Positions 7,498-15,208 of a stretch of 27,964 nucleotides of DNA are shown here, piece by piece. Origin of the DNA: CAZSAA01 sp964604915. GTDB lineage: Bacteria > Patescibacteriota > Patescibacteriia > Patescibacteriales > UBA12465. Both the position numbers and the translations under genes were made by a program. Position 1 is the first letter of the stretch, and each line of letters opens with the position of its first letter. The notes beneath the pieces were generated by a model. The model ran no database searches. It was not told the DNA's origin and saw only the letters and a program-made list of their open reading frames with translations. The DNA lies in the NCBI GenBank assembly GCA_964604915.1, contig CAZSAA010000008.1, positions 1 through 27,964 of the forward strand. The letters are read 5' to 3'.

Positions 7498-8328
7498 TCA
7501 GATCAAATTGCCGACCACAGACTCTCCGTTGCCCAGTCCCATCAAGTCCAGGATAGCCGGACCGATATCGCTCAAGTTCCCGACGGGAGACAAGGTACTC
7601 AGGTCACCGCTTGGCGCATCCGCGCTGCCGAGGGAGCGGCCATAGAAATCACGTCCGACAATCAATAATGGCACCGGACTGTTGGTCAAGCGCCGGTCAT
7701 CCATATCCAAGGCGATATCCTTGATCCTTTCGGCGTTGCCACCATAGGAAGCAATAACCAAAACCCAATCCTTATCCAGCGCAATTTCACCTATTTTCCG
7801 CAAGGTTTCATCAACCCGGGCGATAGTCTTGCCAATGCTATTAATGTCACCATGTTCCATCATCAGGTCGACTGTCGATAGATCCAGGGCGACGAAATCA
7901 TGATTTTTGCTTCTTAGGGCCTTGACCGCTTGCGTTTCCAGCTCCTTTATCACTCCCACCGGCTCATCCTCATACCCGCCGAGCATCGAAGGGCTGATGA
8001 TAAAAGAATCCCGGGAAGAAGCTGGGATATGCGAGCGCAAAGTTTCAAAAAGATAGGCGGCGCGCTCAGTCTCGCTGATAAATAACTGCCGCGCATCAGC
8101 CTCAACTAAAGCTTGCAGGAAAGGGGGCTGGCCAGAAATTGCCGAGAATCTTTCTCGGCGCGGACCGGCGGGAACCGATAATACGGCGGCGGGATAATTG
8201 GCCAAGAGTTCTTTGAAATATAGCGTCTTAGCTTCGGAAAAAGCATTGTCTTCCCCCTCGGCACGCACGCCCCAACCGCCTAGGATAACGAATATGAGTT
8301 TCTTGATCGGCACTTTTACAGGAGTCAT
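7498..8328 (-). CDS. Truncated, metal-site-defective phosphoglycerate mutase (iPGM)-like protein
   Basis: The fold matches cofactor-independent phosphoglycerate mutase, an alkaline-phosphatase-superfamily enzyme of about 510 aa, but this protein has only 276 aa. Matches include LGGWGVRAEGEDNAF at the start, QLFISETERAAYLF and ISPS in the middle, RVDETLRKIGE, and the closing NLSDIGPAILDLMGL. The substrate-binding transferase domain, with the catalytic Ser, is missing. Of the metal ligands, Asp in LDGWG is Gly17, the ADHGNAE motif reads ASYGGNAE (Asp and His lost), the His after D154 is replaced, and the distal His is absent. It should not be a working mutase. The start overlaps the enolase-like stop (ATGA), so it is translationally coupled. 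It may be a partner or regulator. Confidence 0.8.
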   Translation of the reverse strand: MTPVKVPIKKLIFVILGGWGVRAEGEDNAFSEAKTLYFKELLANYPAAVLSVPAGPRRERFSAISGQPPFLQALVEADARQLFISETERAAYLFETLRSHIPASSRDSFIISPSMLGGYEDEPVGVIKELETQAVKALRSKNHDFVALDLSTVDLMMEHGDINSIGKTIARVDETLRKIGEIALDKDWVLVIASYGGNAERIKDIALDMDDRRLTNSPVPLLIVGRDFYGRSLGSADAPSGDLSTLSPVGNLSDIGPAILDLMGLGNGESVVGNLI

Positions 8329-9608
8329 AGGGAATGGAGGTGGTCAGCGATAGAGAGCAGGCGGTTATACTTAGCTACCCGTTCGCCCCGAGCCATCGCG
8401 CCAGCCTTGATAAATTGCGCTTCGAAAGCGGTTGCTATATCAGCTAGTCCATCATCATTGGTCTCGCTGCTGCGGCCTGACATTACGACGCCATAGCTAT
8501 GGCGCTTAGCCAGCGATACCAAGCGGAAAGCAGCCGATATGCTGCCCGTCTTATCCGGCTTTATCACTATCGCATTGCCTGCCTCTTCCTTAATCCCCTG
8601 CCTCAACCTCATTTCCTGCGAATCAAAGAGCTCATCACCAGCAATTATTACCGCCTGTCCGAGCGAAGATGTCGCCTTGTGCCACAGATCCCAATCGTCG
8701 CCGACGAAGATATCCTCCAGATAAACGAGTGGGAAACGGCTAAGCCAGGATTCATATAGCCCGGCCAGATCTTCTTTAGCGAAAGCGCTTTCGTCCAAAG
8801 AGAATAGATATTTGCCGCTCTCCGGGTCATATAGCGAGAAAGAACCGATATCTATCCCTAAGCCGAAATCGCGTCCCGGCTCTAATCCTAGACGTGCCGC
8901 GGCCGCCATTATCATCTCCAAGGCTTCCAGGCTGGAATCCATGTCCGGCGCATAGCCGCCCTGCAGGCCGGTATCGCTGTCGTACCCAGCTTCCTGCAAT
9001 ACTAATCCCAGTTCGCGATAGGTAGCGGCCGCTAAACTGACGTATGAATAAGTGTCATGATTTCCGACTTCGACGATCCTAGTCGAAGCAGGAGATTGGC
9101 GCTTGGGGATAAAGAGGAATTCCTGAAAATCGAGATTAGTGTCGGCGATAAGGCCACCATTGAACATCGTGAAGATAGGAAGAGGAAGGAGCTTAGGCTG
9201 GCCCTTGAGGCTATAGGAATCACGCAGGTAGGAGAAAAGCTCGACTTTGGCGGCATTAGCGCCTAGGCGGGCAAAAGCTAATGATAAGGCATAGGAAAAA
9301 GGCTTGAGGTCGCGCTGCGGGAAATATGCCTCCAAAAAGGCATCGAAATCGGCCTGACCCTTGAATTGCTTGACCATAGCCTCCTTAGCGAAAGACTCGT
9401 TGACACTGGAGACGGCCATATCAACCTGGACATCTATCTCTTTGGCGATATTGCGGCCATAGCTGTTATTCCAAGAATAATCGGCTGACACTGAGGCTTC
9501 GCCGCGATAACCGCGCCCTGCCTCGATGCTGACCGAAAAAGCGGGATACCCGCGGGAGTCGAAGATCTTCTTCGCCCTAATGTCCTTTATCTTTTCCATA
9601 TCTTTCAT
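8325..9608 (-). CDS. Enolase-like protein lacking key acid/base residues
   Basis: A full-length enolase-superfamily protein (427 aa). The three Mg ligands are kept (D253, E298, D325), as are the two lysines (K350, K401), E163 and the RVAKYN signature. However, several catalytic positions differ from standard enolase: GGEHAD is GGLIAD (His to Ile154), GDEGGYAP is GLQGGYAP (the proton-transfer Glu is Gln216), and ISHRSGE is MSGRSSE (His to Gly378). The Ser loop GASTG near residue 42 is also absent. Known enolase chemistry, dehydration of 2-phosphoglycerate, is therefore unlikely, although the metal-binding barrel should fold. Starts overlap pgk by ATGA; an in-frame ATG at 9599 is an alternative. 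It could be a moonlighting scaffold or a re-purposed enzyme. Confidence 0.88.
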   Translation of the reverse strand: MKDMEKIKDIRAKKIFDSRGYPAFSVSIEAGRGYRGEASVSADYSWNNSYGRNIAKEIDVQVDMAVSSVNESFAKEAMVKQFKGQADFDAFLEAYFPQRDLKPFSYALSLAFARLGANAAKVELFSYLRDSYSLKGQPKLLPLPIFTMFNGGLIADTNLDFQEFLFIPKRQSPASTRIVEVGNHDTYSYVSLAAATYRELGLVLQEAGYDSDTGLQGGYAPDMDSSLEALEMIMAAAARLGLEPGRDFGLGIDIGSFSLYDPESGKYLFSLDESAFAKEDLAGLYESWLSRFPLVYLEDIFVGDDWDLWHKATSSLGQAVIIAGDELFDSQEMRLRQGIKEEAGNAIVIKPDKTGSISAAFRLVSLAKRHSYGVVMSGRSSETNDDGLADIATAFEAQFIKAGAMARGERVAKYNRLLSIADHLHSL

Positions 9609-10777
9609 CTTATTATCCCCTCCAAACCCGGCATCGGCTGTTTGCTCAAGAAGGCTAGCATAGCGCCACCGCCAGTGGAGATGAAATCAATATATTTTTC
9701 CATTTTAGTAAGCTTGAGGGCTTCAATAGTCTCACCGCCGCCAACCAAGCCGAAAGCCTTGCCCTTGGAACGGATAGCAATGGCCGAAGCCACGGCCAAA
9801 GTACCATATCGGAAAGGCGCTTCTTCATATTTTCCCAAGGGACCGTTCCAGATGATAGTCTTCGCCTGACTAATCAGCCAACTGTAGTATAAGGTCGTTT
9901 CCGGACCGATATCGAGGATGACATCGGATTTTTTCACTTCCCCGACCTTACGGCTTTGCGCCTTCCCCTCGCGGTCGCGCACGGCTAAATCTCGGGGCAA
10001 TAATATTTTAGCGTCCAATTTTCCACCCTTGAGGAAGGCGGAAACGTAGCGTTTGCCATCCGCATCATATAGCGACTTCCCTATCTCATACCCCAAGTGT
10101 GCCAAGAAGGTAGTGGCTAGAGCGCCACCGAGCAATATATGGTCAGCCTGGCGCCTGAATTTAGCAATCATCGGCGCCTTAGTGGAAATTTTCGCCCCGC
10201 CCATCACCAGGACTAAAGGTTTAGCCGGAGAAAAGGCCGATATCAAGTTCATCAGTTCATCCTCCATCAACAGGCCGGCGTAACTCGGTCTAAGTTTAGC
10301 TAGCGCAGAAACCGAAGCTTGGCGCCGATGCGAGACGGAAAACGCATCATTGACATATATCTCGCCTAACTGAGCCAACCGCCTAGCGAAGGCTATAGAA
10401 TTCTTCTTCTCCCCTTTGTCAAACCGCAGATTATCTAACATCAATATCTGGCCAGCCGCTAAAGAACGGCTCGCCTCGATTGCCGCATCTGAAAGCGGGC
10501 CAGACAAAAAAATCACTTTCTGCTTGAGGAGATGGGAAAGACGCTTAGCCAGGGGCAAGCAAGAAAATGTTGGATCATATCCGTCCGGATCACCAAGATG
10601 GGCGAGTATGATTACTTTCGCTCCCTGCCGGGAAAGATAGTCGATAGTACGGACGCCCTGTCTTATCCGATAATCATCCTTTATCCGGCCGTCTTGGAGG
10701 GGAACATTAAAATCGACCCGTACCAGGAACCGGCGACCAGCGATCTTATTAAGGCGGCTAAGGCCTCGTATCTTCAT
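9605..10777 (-). CDS. pgk: Phosphoglycerate kinase, somewhat diverged
   Basis: PGK transfers phosphate between 1,3-bisphosphoglycerate and ADP. The 390-aa protein carries RVDFNVP, DDYRIR, LDNLRFDKGEKK, GGAKISTK, the hinge-region DIGPETT, IWNGPLGKYE, VGGGETIEA and STGGGAMLAFL. Most substrate residues are in place (Asp, Asn, Arg of the N-lobe basic patch, Arg in NLRF, Arg in SHRRQAS). Differences: the usual SHLGRP is AHLGDP, replacing a 3-phosphoglycerate-contacting Arg with Asp, DAFG is DAFS, and GGGD is GGGE. It may retain activity, but the pattern matches the neighbours, whose enzymes are more eroded. It follows the HtrA-like gene by 10 nt and overlaps the enolase-like gene. Confidence 0.9.
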   Translation of the reverse strand: MKIRGLSRLNKIAGRRFLVRVDFNVPLQDGRIKDDYRIRQGVRTIDYLSRQGAKVIILAHLGDPDGYDPTFSCLPLAKRLSHLLKQKVIFLSGPLSDAAIEASRSLAAGQILMLDNLRFDKGEKKNSIAFARRLAQLGEIYVNDAFSVSHRRQASVSALAKLRPSYAGLLMEDELMNLISAFSPAKPLVLVMGGAKISTKAPMIAKFRRQADHILLGGALATTFLAHLGYEIGKSLYDADGKRYVSAFLKGGKLDAKILLPRDLAVRDREGKAQSRKVGEVKKSDVILDIGPETTLYYSWLISQAKTIIWNGPLGKYEEAPFRYGTLAVASAIAIRSKGKAFGLVGGGETIEALKLTKMEKYIDFISTGGGAMLAFLSKQPMPGLEGIIR

Positions 10778-10787
10778 ATAGAAAAAA

Positions 10788-11921
10788 TCATTTCAAAGTT
10801 ATCTTGGCTTGCGTTTCGACGCCACCGCGCAGATAGATAGCATTGATAACGTCACCCGGCTTATAGGTCGCGACCAGATCCGACAAGTTGCGGGAAGCGG
10901 TGAGCTCATAGTTGCCTAAATGGGTGATGATATCGCCAGCTCGGAGACCGGATATCTCCGCCGCGCTGTTAACAGTCACGTCCGTAACAAGCGCCCCCTT
11001 ATCGCGCCCGACGCTGGGAAGATACTGGTAGCTAAGGTCGTAATATGCCAGACCAAGCTTGGCTAAGGATAATTCGCCGCTCGCTATCCCGCTCTCCCAA
11101 TAGCTCTTGATGATAAAGGCGGGAAATATCGATGAATCATCACGCAAGAGCCCCAAGAAATCACCGTTAGGGCTAAGCACGAGTTGGCCACCTTCGGCCA
11201 GGCCATTAGAAAAGGATGACGATTTAGCCTGCTCGTCACTTGAGAGCTGGCCGGAACCGATGGCGGTGCTATAGATATAGCCAGGCAATACTGAACGATT
11301 TCCGTCGCTGGCCAAAACAGTCTGAGCGGCATAAAAATCATCCACCGAAGCGAAGCGCTTCACCTCAAGATTACTCGCTCCTGTAATATGGATGAAGGCA
11401 ATTTGCGGATACCTAGCGGCACCGGAAATGACGCGATCGATAGGGTATTGCTTGCGCTGACTATCAAGCGCGACCAATCCTGGCAACGAAGAGGTGGCAG
11501 AAGAAAGTTCTTCTGGCCAGATTGCCAGCAACCAGCCATCAGATGAGACAACGAAAGCTCGGAGGATGGGGGAAGAAAGGTCATATGGAGTACTGCTAGC
11601 CGCTAGCCCCTCTATCCTATCGAATACCGAAAACATTGATGGCTTCAGTCCGTCCGCCAATTCTCCCATCTTGTCATCCTGACTCACCACTACTTTCTTG
11701 GCGTCTTGGATAATGATCTTCGAAGCGTCGAAGTCGTTATTGAGCAAATCCCATTCCTGGTTAACCCAAGATGATTGCCAATCACTTTCGAAATAATATC
11801 GGAAGATTATATCGCCGGTGATGCCGGAAAATATGCCGAATACTATCGCTAGGATCAAGCCCCAGAAAGGATTAGCTAAGCGCCTTGTCTCTTGGATATC
11901 TTTTTGTTTCTTTTCCTTCAT
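10788..11921 (-). CDS. HtrA-like membrane protein with PDZ domain and no catalytic triad
   Basis: 377 aa. A cytoplasmic charged start is followed by one transmembrane helix (about 19-40), a trypsin-like beta-barrel region (about 90-280) and a C-terminal PDZ domain (about 290-377, GALVTDVTVNSAAEISGLRAGD in two parts, then KPGDVI). The barrel aligns with DegP/HtrA but the triad is gone: SSDGxLLxxxHV reads SSDGWLLAIWPEE (no His), the DLAVL region reads PQIAFIHI (no Asp), and GNSGGPL reads LAEGGQLVL (no Ser). It is therefore probably a non-proteolytic, extracytoplasmic binding protein tethered to the membrane. It follows the membrane-protein gene by 12 nt in the operon. Confidence 0.87.
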   Translation of the reverse strand: MKEKKQKDIQETRRLANPFWGLILAIVFGIFSGITGDIIFRYYFESDWQSSWVNQEWDLLNNDFDASKIIIQDAKKVVVSQDDKMGELADGLKPSMFSVFDRIEGLAASSTPYDLSSPILRAFVVSSDGWLLAIWPEELSSATSSLPGLVALDSQRKQYPIDRVISGAARYPQIAFIHITGASNLEVKRFASVDDFYAAQTVLASDGNRSVLPGYIYSTAIGSGQLSSDEQAKSSSFSNGLAEGGQLVLSPNGDFLGLLRDDSSIFPAFIIKSYWESGIASGELSLAKLGLAYYDLSYQYLPSVGRDKGALVTDVTVNSAAEISGLRAGDIITHLGNYELTASRNLSDLVATYKPGDVINAIYLRGGVETQAKITLK

Positions 11922-11933
11922 AATTAAAAATGA

Positions 11934-12695
11934 TTAAAGCCACTGCGCGCTTACGATAAGCAGGATCAGGGCTAGAGCAGAGACCCCGATGTATAATTTC
12001 CGCCGCCGCGGTGATAGCGATTGCGTCAGCCAACGCCAGGAGAACTGCAAACTGAAATGATATATGATAGCGAACATCAAAGCTAACACATACGGCGCGA
12101 AAGGAAGCAGCGACAGGGCGAAAGATATTTCCAAGCCAAGCAAAGCGGCCAGGAAGGTCACTGCCCCGATATCCGCTTCCGGCACCTGGCGCGCTAATAG
12201 CCATTGACGGGAGAGCAGCAGACAAAGCAAGCCGGATAGCGCCACTACCGACCAGGAGGACAAGCTCAAAAAAGGCTGCAAATTAAAGACTGCCGCCGTC
12301 GCCCAAAAGAAAGACAGGATGTTGACGAGCAAGGCCGCGCTGGACCAACGCTCCTGAAAGGCGAAAGACGCCTTGTTGTTGATCAAAAAATAGGCTGCTC
12401 GCAAATAATCCGCTAAAACAAACAACATCAAACCGGCTAGGAGCCAAACCAGCAAACTACTACTAACCACGGTGAGATAGGCGGCGCTAGAGAGGAAATA
12501 GAATAAGGGCGGCAAAGCCATGCGCCAATAACGTTTATCTACCCCACCTTGGTAGAAGAGATAGCAGGACCAGATGATAAAGAAAGAACCCAGCACTAAG
12601 GAGGGGTAGAACCAATCCGGCCATATCCAGGCAACCGCCATCAGGAAACTGGCTATCAAGGGAGAAAATATTGTAAAGACGCCGCTATTTTTCAT
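11934..12695 (-). CDS. Polytopic membrane protein, unknown function
   Basis: 253 aa with about eight or nine hydrophobic helices and almost no large soluble loop; a basic C-terminal loop (LSPRRRKLY) precedes the last helix. I recognise no catalytic motif or family. The frame continues upstream to 12890, but that part overlaps the L,D-transpeptidase gene on the same strand; the ATG at 12695, which follows AAGAAGAAT and starts a clean hydrophobic N-terminus, is preferred. A candidate internal promoter lies just upstream. Its place between a cell-wall cross-linking enzyme and the HtrA-like protein suggests an envelope role, for instance a flippase-like or anchoring function, but that is inference. 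Confidence 0.75.
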   Translation of the reverse strand: MKNSGVFTIFSPLIASFLMAVAWIWPDWFYPSLVLGSFFIIWSCYLFYQGGVDKRYWRMALPPLFYFLSSAAYLTVVSSSLLVWLLAGLMLFVLADYLRAAYFLINNKASFAFQERWSSAALLVNILSFFWATAAVFNLQPFLSLSSWSVVALSGLLCLLLSRQWLLARQVPEADIGAVTFLAALLGLEISFALSLLPFAPYVLALMFAIIYHFSLQFSWRWLTQSLSPRRRKLYIGVSALALILLIVSAQWL

Positions 12696-12710
12696 ATTCT
12701 TCTTACATAT

Positions 12711-12739
12711 ATGATAGTACAAAATACGATAATTCTCAA
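12711..12739 (-). promoter_or_regulatory. Candidate internal promoter
   Basis: Minus strand: TTGAGA (12734-12739), 17-nt spacer, TATCAT (12711-12716), located directly after the L,D-transpeptidase stop and before the membrane-protein gene. It could give extra expression to the HtrA-like, pgk, enolase-like and mutase-like genes. Confidence 0.5.
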
Positions 12740-12741
12740 CC

Positions 12742-13491
12742 TTAACGGATAACCACCTTATCGCCCACCGATATGCGGCTATAGACATAAGCCGCCGGTC
12801 CGATACCGAGCCGGATACAGCCATGAGACACCGCTTTGCCCAAATGGTCTTCCCCTTCGCGGTAACCGCCCGGCCAGATCGGCAATTCATGGATGCCGAA
12901 ACGACCGGTTCCCAGCCCCATCCAATAGGGCATCCAGAGCCCGTATGCCTTAGACCAAGCCTTATCTATCTTATTTATCACCCTATACTCCCCCGTTGGG
13001 GTAGGCATGCTCGGCTTGCCCGTCGAAGCCGGAAAAGACTTCCAGCGATAACCGCCTACCATGTAATGTAAGGTCTGATTCTTGAGATCTAGCTCGATAC
13101 TAGGTACGAGCTTAGCCGAAGCGGCCGGATCGGTAGGGGAAAAACCAGTATCGACCTCCTCAAAATCAGTATAGCCGTCGCCATCGGTATCGCTTGACTG
13201 CAAATCGGCAGCAAAGAATAGTTCAGCTTCATCGTTTAACCCATCCTTGTCCCAATCAAGTTGAGACAAGCGGTACTCCGGGCGATGCGGCGAAAATCCA
13301 GTGGCTATCTCCACGCCATCAGAATAACCGTCACCATCGGTATCAGCATTATCAGGCGAAGTATAATAAAAAGAGACTTCTAATTCGTCATCCAAACCGT
13401 CGTTGTCGGTATCAGCGGCCGACACTAAGGACGGGACGAAGAAGATAATAACGATAATAGCAAGTCGTATATATGTTTTGGATATTTTCAT
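12742..13491 (-). CDS. Secreted L,D-transpeptidase (YkuD) with calcium-type repeats
   Basis: 249 aa. A signal peptide (about 1-25, ending VSA) exports it. Four acidic repeats follow at about 27-111 with D-x-D-x-D-G spacing (DTDNDG, DTDGDG, DWDKDG, DTDGDG), as in thrombospondin type 3 or dockerin-like Ca sites. The C-terminal YkuD domain (about 130-249) shows the TPTGEYRV entry, H201 in GIHELPI and the nucleophile C225 in SHGCIRL. The family makes 3-3 peptidoglycan cross-links or attaches proteins to the wall. The repeats probably bind calcium outside the membrane and position or gate the enzyme; this is inference. It lies 9 nt after the WecA-QueH gene. Confidence 0.92.
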   Translation of the reverse strand: MKISKTYIRLAIIVIIFFVPSLVSAADTDNDGLDDELEVSFYYTSPDNADTDGDGYSDGVEIATGFSPHRPEYRLSQLDWDKDGLNDEAELFFAADLQSSDTDGDGYTDFEEVDTGFSPTDPAASAKLVPSIELDLKNQTLHYMVGGYRWKSFPASTGKPSMPTPTGEYRVINKIDKAWSKAYGLWMPYWMGLGTGRFGIHELPIWPGGYREGEDHLGKAVSHGCIRLGIGPAAYVYSRISVGDKVVIR

Positions 13492-13500
13492 AATGGATAA

Positions 13501-15063
13501 TCAATTCCGGCTATACTCGCAACCGCAATATTTCTGGCGATATATTCCCAATTCTTTGGCAAATTCCTGGCTGCGACGATAACCATCACCAGCCTGAAAG
13601 TCTTCATCTAAGAAAGCGATATCTTCCTTGGCTGAAAGGGCACGACAGATTTCCCGTATCGCCTTCCCGTCCTTATACGGACTCACGAGCAAACTGGTCG
13701 AGAAAAATTGGAAGTGTCGCCGCCTGGCCAAATACGTGGCGCGAGACAAGCGATCGGCATAGCAAAGGCGACAGCGCTGTCCTCGTTCCGGATCCCCTTC
13801 CCGTCCGGCGATAAGTTCTTGCCAGGCCTCATGTTGATATTTCCTCACGATGAGCCGTATTCCATATTTCTTAGAAACATAGCGGACGGCCGCTAATCTC
13901 TTCGCATGCTCTTCTTGAGAATCTAAATTAGGATTATCAAAATACCAGACGACCCGGAAACGCTTCTTTAGATTATTAATCGTCAGATCCGACGCGCAAG
14001 GGGCGCAACAGATATGCAGGAGCAAGCGCGGCTTAGCTAGATATTTATCTAGGCTAGAGAAGAATATTACGAGCAGTGCCATCAACAAGAGGAGAATAAC
14101 CAGAGCGAGGAACTTGCCGCGACTTTGCAAGAGCAGGCCGGCGAGACCAAAGAAGAGAGAAAGAAAATAAAAGACGGCGACCGTACCTCTCTGCCCTAAA
14201 CCCAGGGCCATCAAACGATGATGCAGGTGCTTCTTGTCGGCTGACTTGAAGGGATTCTTGCCCGATATCCCTCGCCGTATTATCGTCCAAGCTACGTCTA
14301 GTGCCGGTATCCCCATCAGGAGCAAGGCGATAGCGATCTTGCTGCCAGAAATGATGGACATCACGCCCAACATGAAGCCGATGAGTAAGGAACCGGATTC
14401 CCCTAAAAATATCTTGGCCGGATGGAAATTGAAGGCCAGGAAACCAAGGCAAGCGCCGAAGAAGATAAGGGCAGCTAAGGCTAGGTCGGGCTGGAAGAAA
14501 GGGGTGGTCAAGGTGAAAAGGAAAATGACAAGCGAAGCGATCGCGCCCAGGCCGCTCACCAGCCCATCCACCCCGTCGAGCAGCTTGGTGGTATACATCA
14601 TACCAAGTAGCCATAAGAAGATACCCGCGCCGCTTATCCACGCCATGTTGCTTATATCCACTATCCCGCCTGCGAGCGGATCGCTGAGCCGATCGATGCT
14701 TACGCCGCCGATAATCACGGCCAAGGCGGCTAACACCGGAAATACCACTTGCCAGCGTGGCTTCAAATCATATATATCGTCTAACGCTCCTCCGATGACA
14801 ATGAGCAGGGCACCGGCTAATACGCCCCAGAGATGGGAAACTTGCAGATCGCCTAATAGGAAATAGTCGCGTGCGAAGAAGGCGACGATGAAGAAAGACA
14901 GGAATATCGCCAAACCGCCAAGCAGCGGCATCGGCTGCTTATGGATCTTCCGTGACGAATCAGGCGTATCGACTACGCCCCACGCCTTGGCTAAATGGCG
15001 AATGATAGCGGTAAAAAGAAGAGATAGGGCCAAACTGCCAATAAAAAATAGTAGATATTCCAT
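13501..15063 (-). CDS. WecA/MraY-type phospho-sugar transferase fused to QueH epoxyqueuosine reductase
   Basis: 520 aa from the ATG at 15063 (a TTG at 15069 is in frame). Residues 1 to about 340 form a polytopic polyprenyl-phosphate sugar-1-phosphate transferase: GGALDDIYDLKP, KLLDGVDGL, FLGESGSLLIGF and KHLHHRL are visible, so it should start an envelope glycan on undecaprenyl phosphate. The usual Asn before the LDG motif is Lys. Residues about 343-520 are a full QueH domain (DUF208), which reduces epoxyqueuosine to queuosine in tRNA: HICCAPC, YFDNPNL, RCRLCYADRL, STSLLVSPYKDG and KYCGCEYS, with paired cysteines. No stop or start separates the two. The cytoplasmic end of the last helix leads straight into QueH. 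First gene of the operon. Confidence 0.92.
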   Translation of the reverse strand: MEYLLFFIGSLALSLLFTAIIRHLAKAWGVVDTPDSSRKIHKQPMPLLGGLAIFLSFFIVAFFARDYFLLGDLQVSHLWGVLAGALLIVIGGALDDIYDLKPRWQVVFPVLAALAVIIGGVSIDRLSDPLAGGIVDISNMAWISGAGIFLWLLGMMYTTKLLDGVDGLVSGLGAIASLVIFLFTLTTPFFQPDLALAALIFFGACLGFLAFNFHPAKIFLGESGSLLIGFMLGVMSIISGSKIAIALLLMGIPALDVAWTIIRRGISGKNPFKSADKKHLHHRLMALGLGQRGTVAVFYFLSLFFGLAGLLLQSRGKFLALVILLLLMALLVIFFSSLDKYLAKPRLLLHICCAPCASDLTINNLKKRFRVVWYFDNPNLDSQEEHAKRLAAVRYVSKKYGIRLIVRKYQHEAWQELIAGREGDPERGQRCRLCYADRLSRATYLARRRHFQFFSTSLLVSPYKDGKAIREICRALSAKEDIAFLDEDFQAGDGYRRSQEFAKELGIYRQKYCGCEYSRN

Positions 15064-15071
15064 AATCAAGG

Positions 15072-15114
15072 ATTATACAATATAAGTATAGCGTACAATT
15101 ATCAGAAAAAACAA
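15072..15114 (-). promoter_or_regulatory. Promoter region of the seven-gene operon
   Basis: Minus strand: TTGTTT (15109-15114), 18-nt spacer, TATACT (15085-15090). A second -10, TATAAT (15072-15077), lies 9 nt before the ATG and would give a nearly leaderless mRNA, but its -35 (TTGTAC) has only a 15-nt spacer. Confidence 0.5.
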
Positions 15115-15134
15115 TCGAACTCCCCAAAAATAGC

Positions 15135-15163
15135 TTGACCATGACGGGTAATCATGCTAGTAT
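15135..15163 (+). promoter_or_regulatory. Promoter of the 140-aa gene
   Basis: TTGACC (15135-15140), 17-nt spacer, TAGTAT (15158-15163). The start of transcription is expected near 15170, just before a 14-bp palindrome. Confidence 0.78.
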
Positions 15164-15175
15164 TAACCTTAGTTC

Positions 15176-15189
15176 TTAAACATGTTTAA
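15176..15189. promoter_or_regulatory. Perfect palindrome in the leader, possible operator
   Basis: TTAAACATGTTTAA is a perfect 14-bp palindrome about 6-20 nt after the predicted transcription start and 19 nt before the start codon of the 140-aa gene. It could bind a dimeric repressor; AT-rich palindromes of this size also arise by chance. Confidence 0.4.
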
Positions 15190-15208
15190 CAATTAAAAAG
15201 GAGGGGTT

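Noticed and set aside
7498..9608. Pseudogenes by decay
   Set aside because: Frames are full, free of stops and translationally coupled by ATGA overlaps, so they look maintained; described as pseudoenzymes instead.
12696..12890. N-terminal extension of the membrane-protein ORF
   Set aside because: It overlaps the L,D-transpeptidase coding region and is not hydrophobic; the ATG at 12695 is used.
14054..14641. 195-aa ORF on the minus strand within the WecA-QueH gene
   Set aside because: Same-strand frame shadow of a gene with clear family motifs; proline/arginine-rich and without recognisable motifs.
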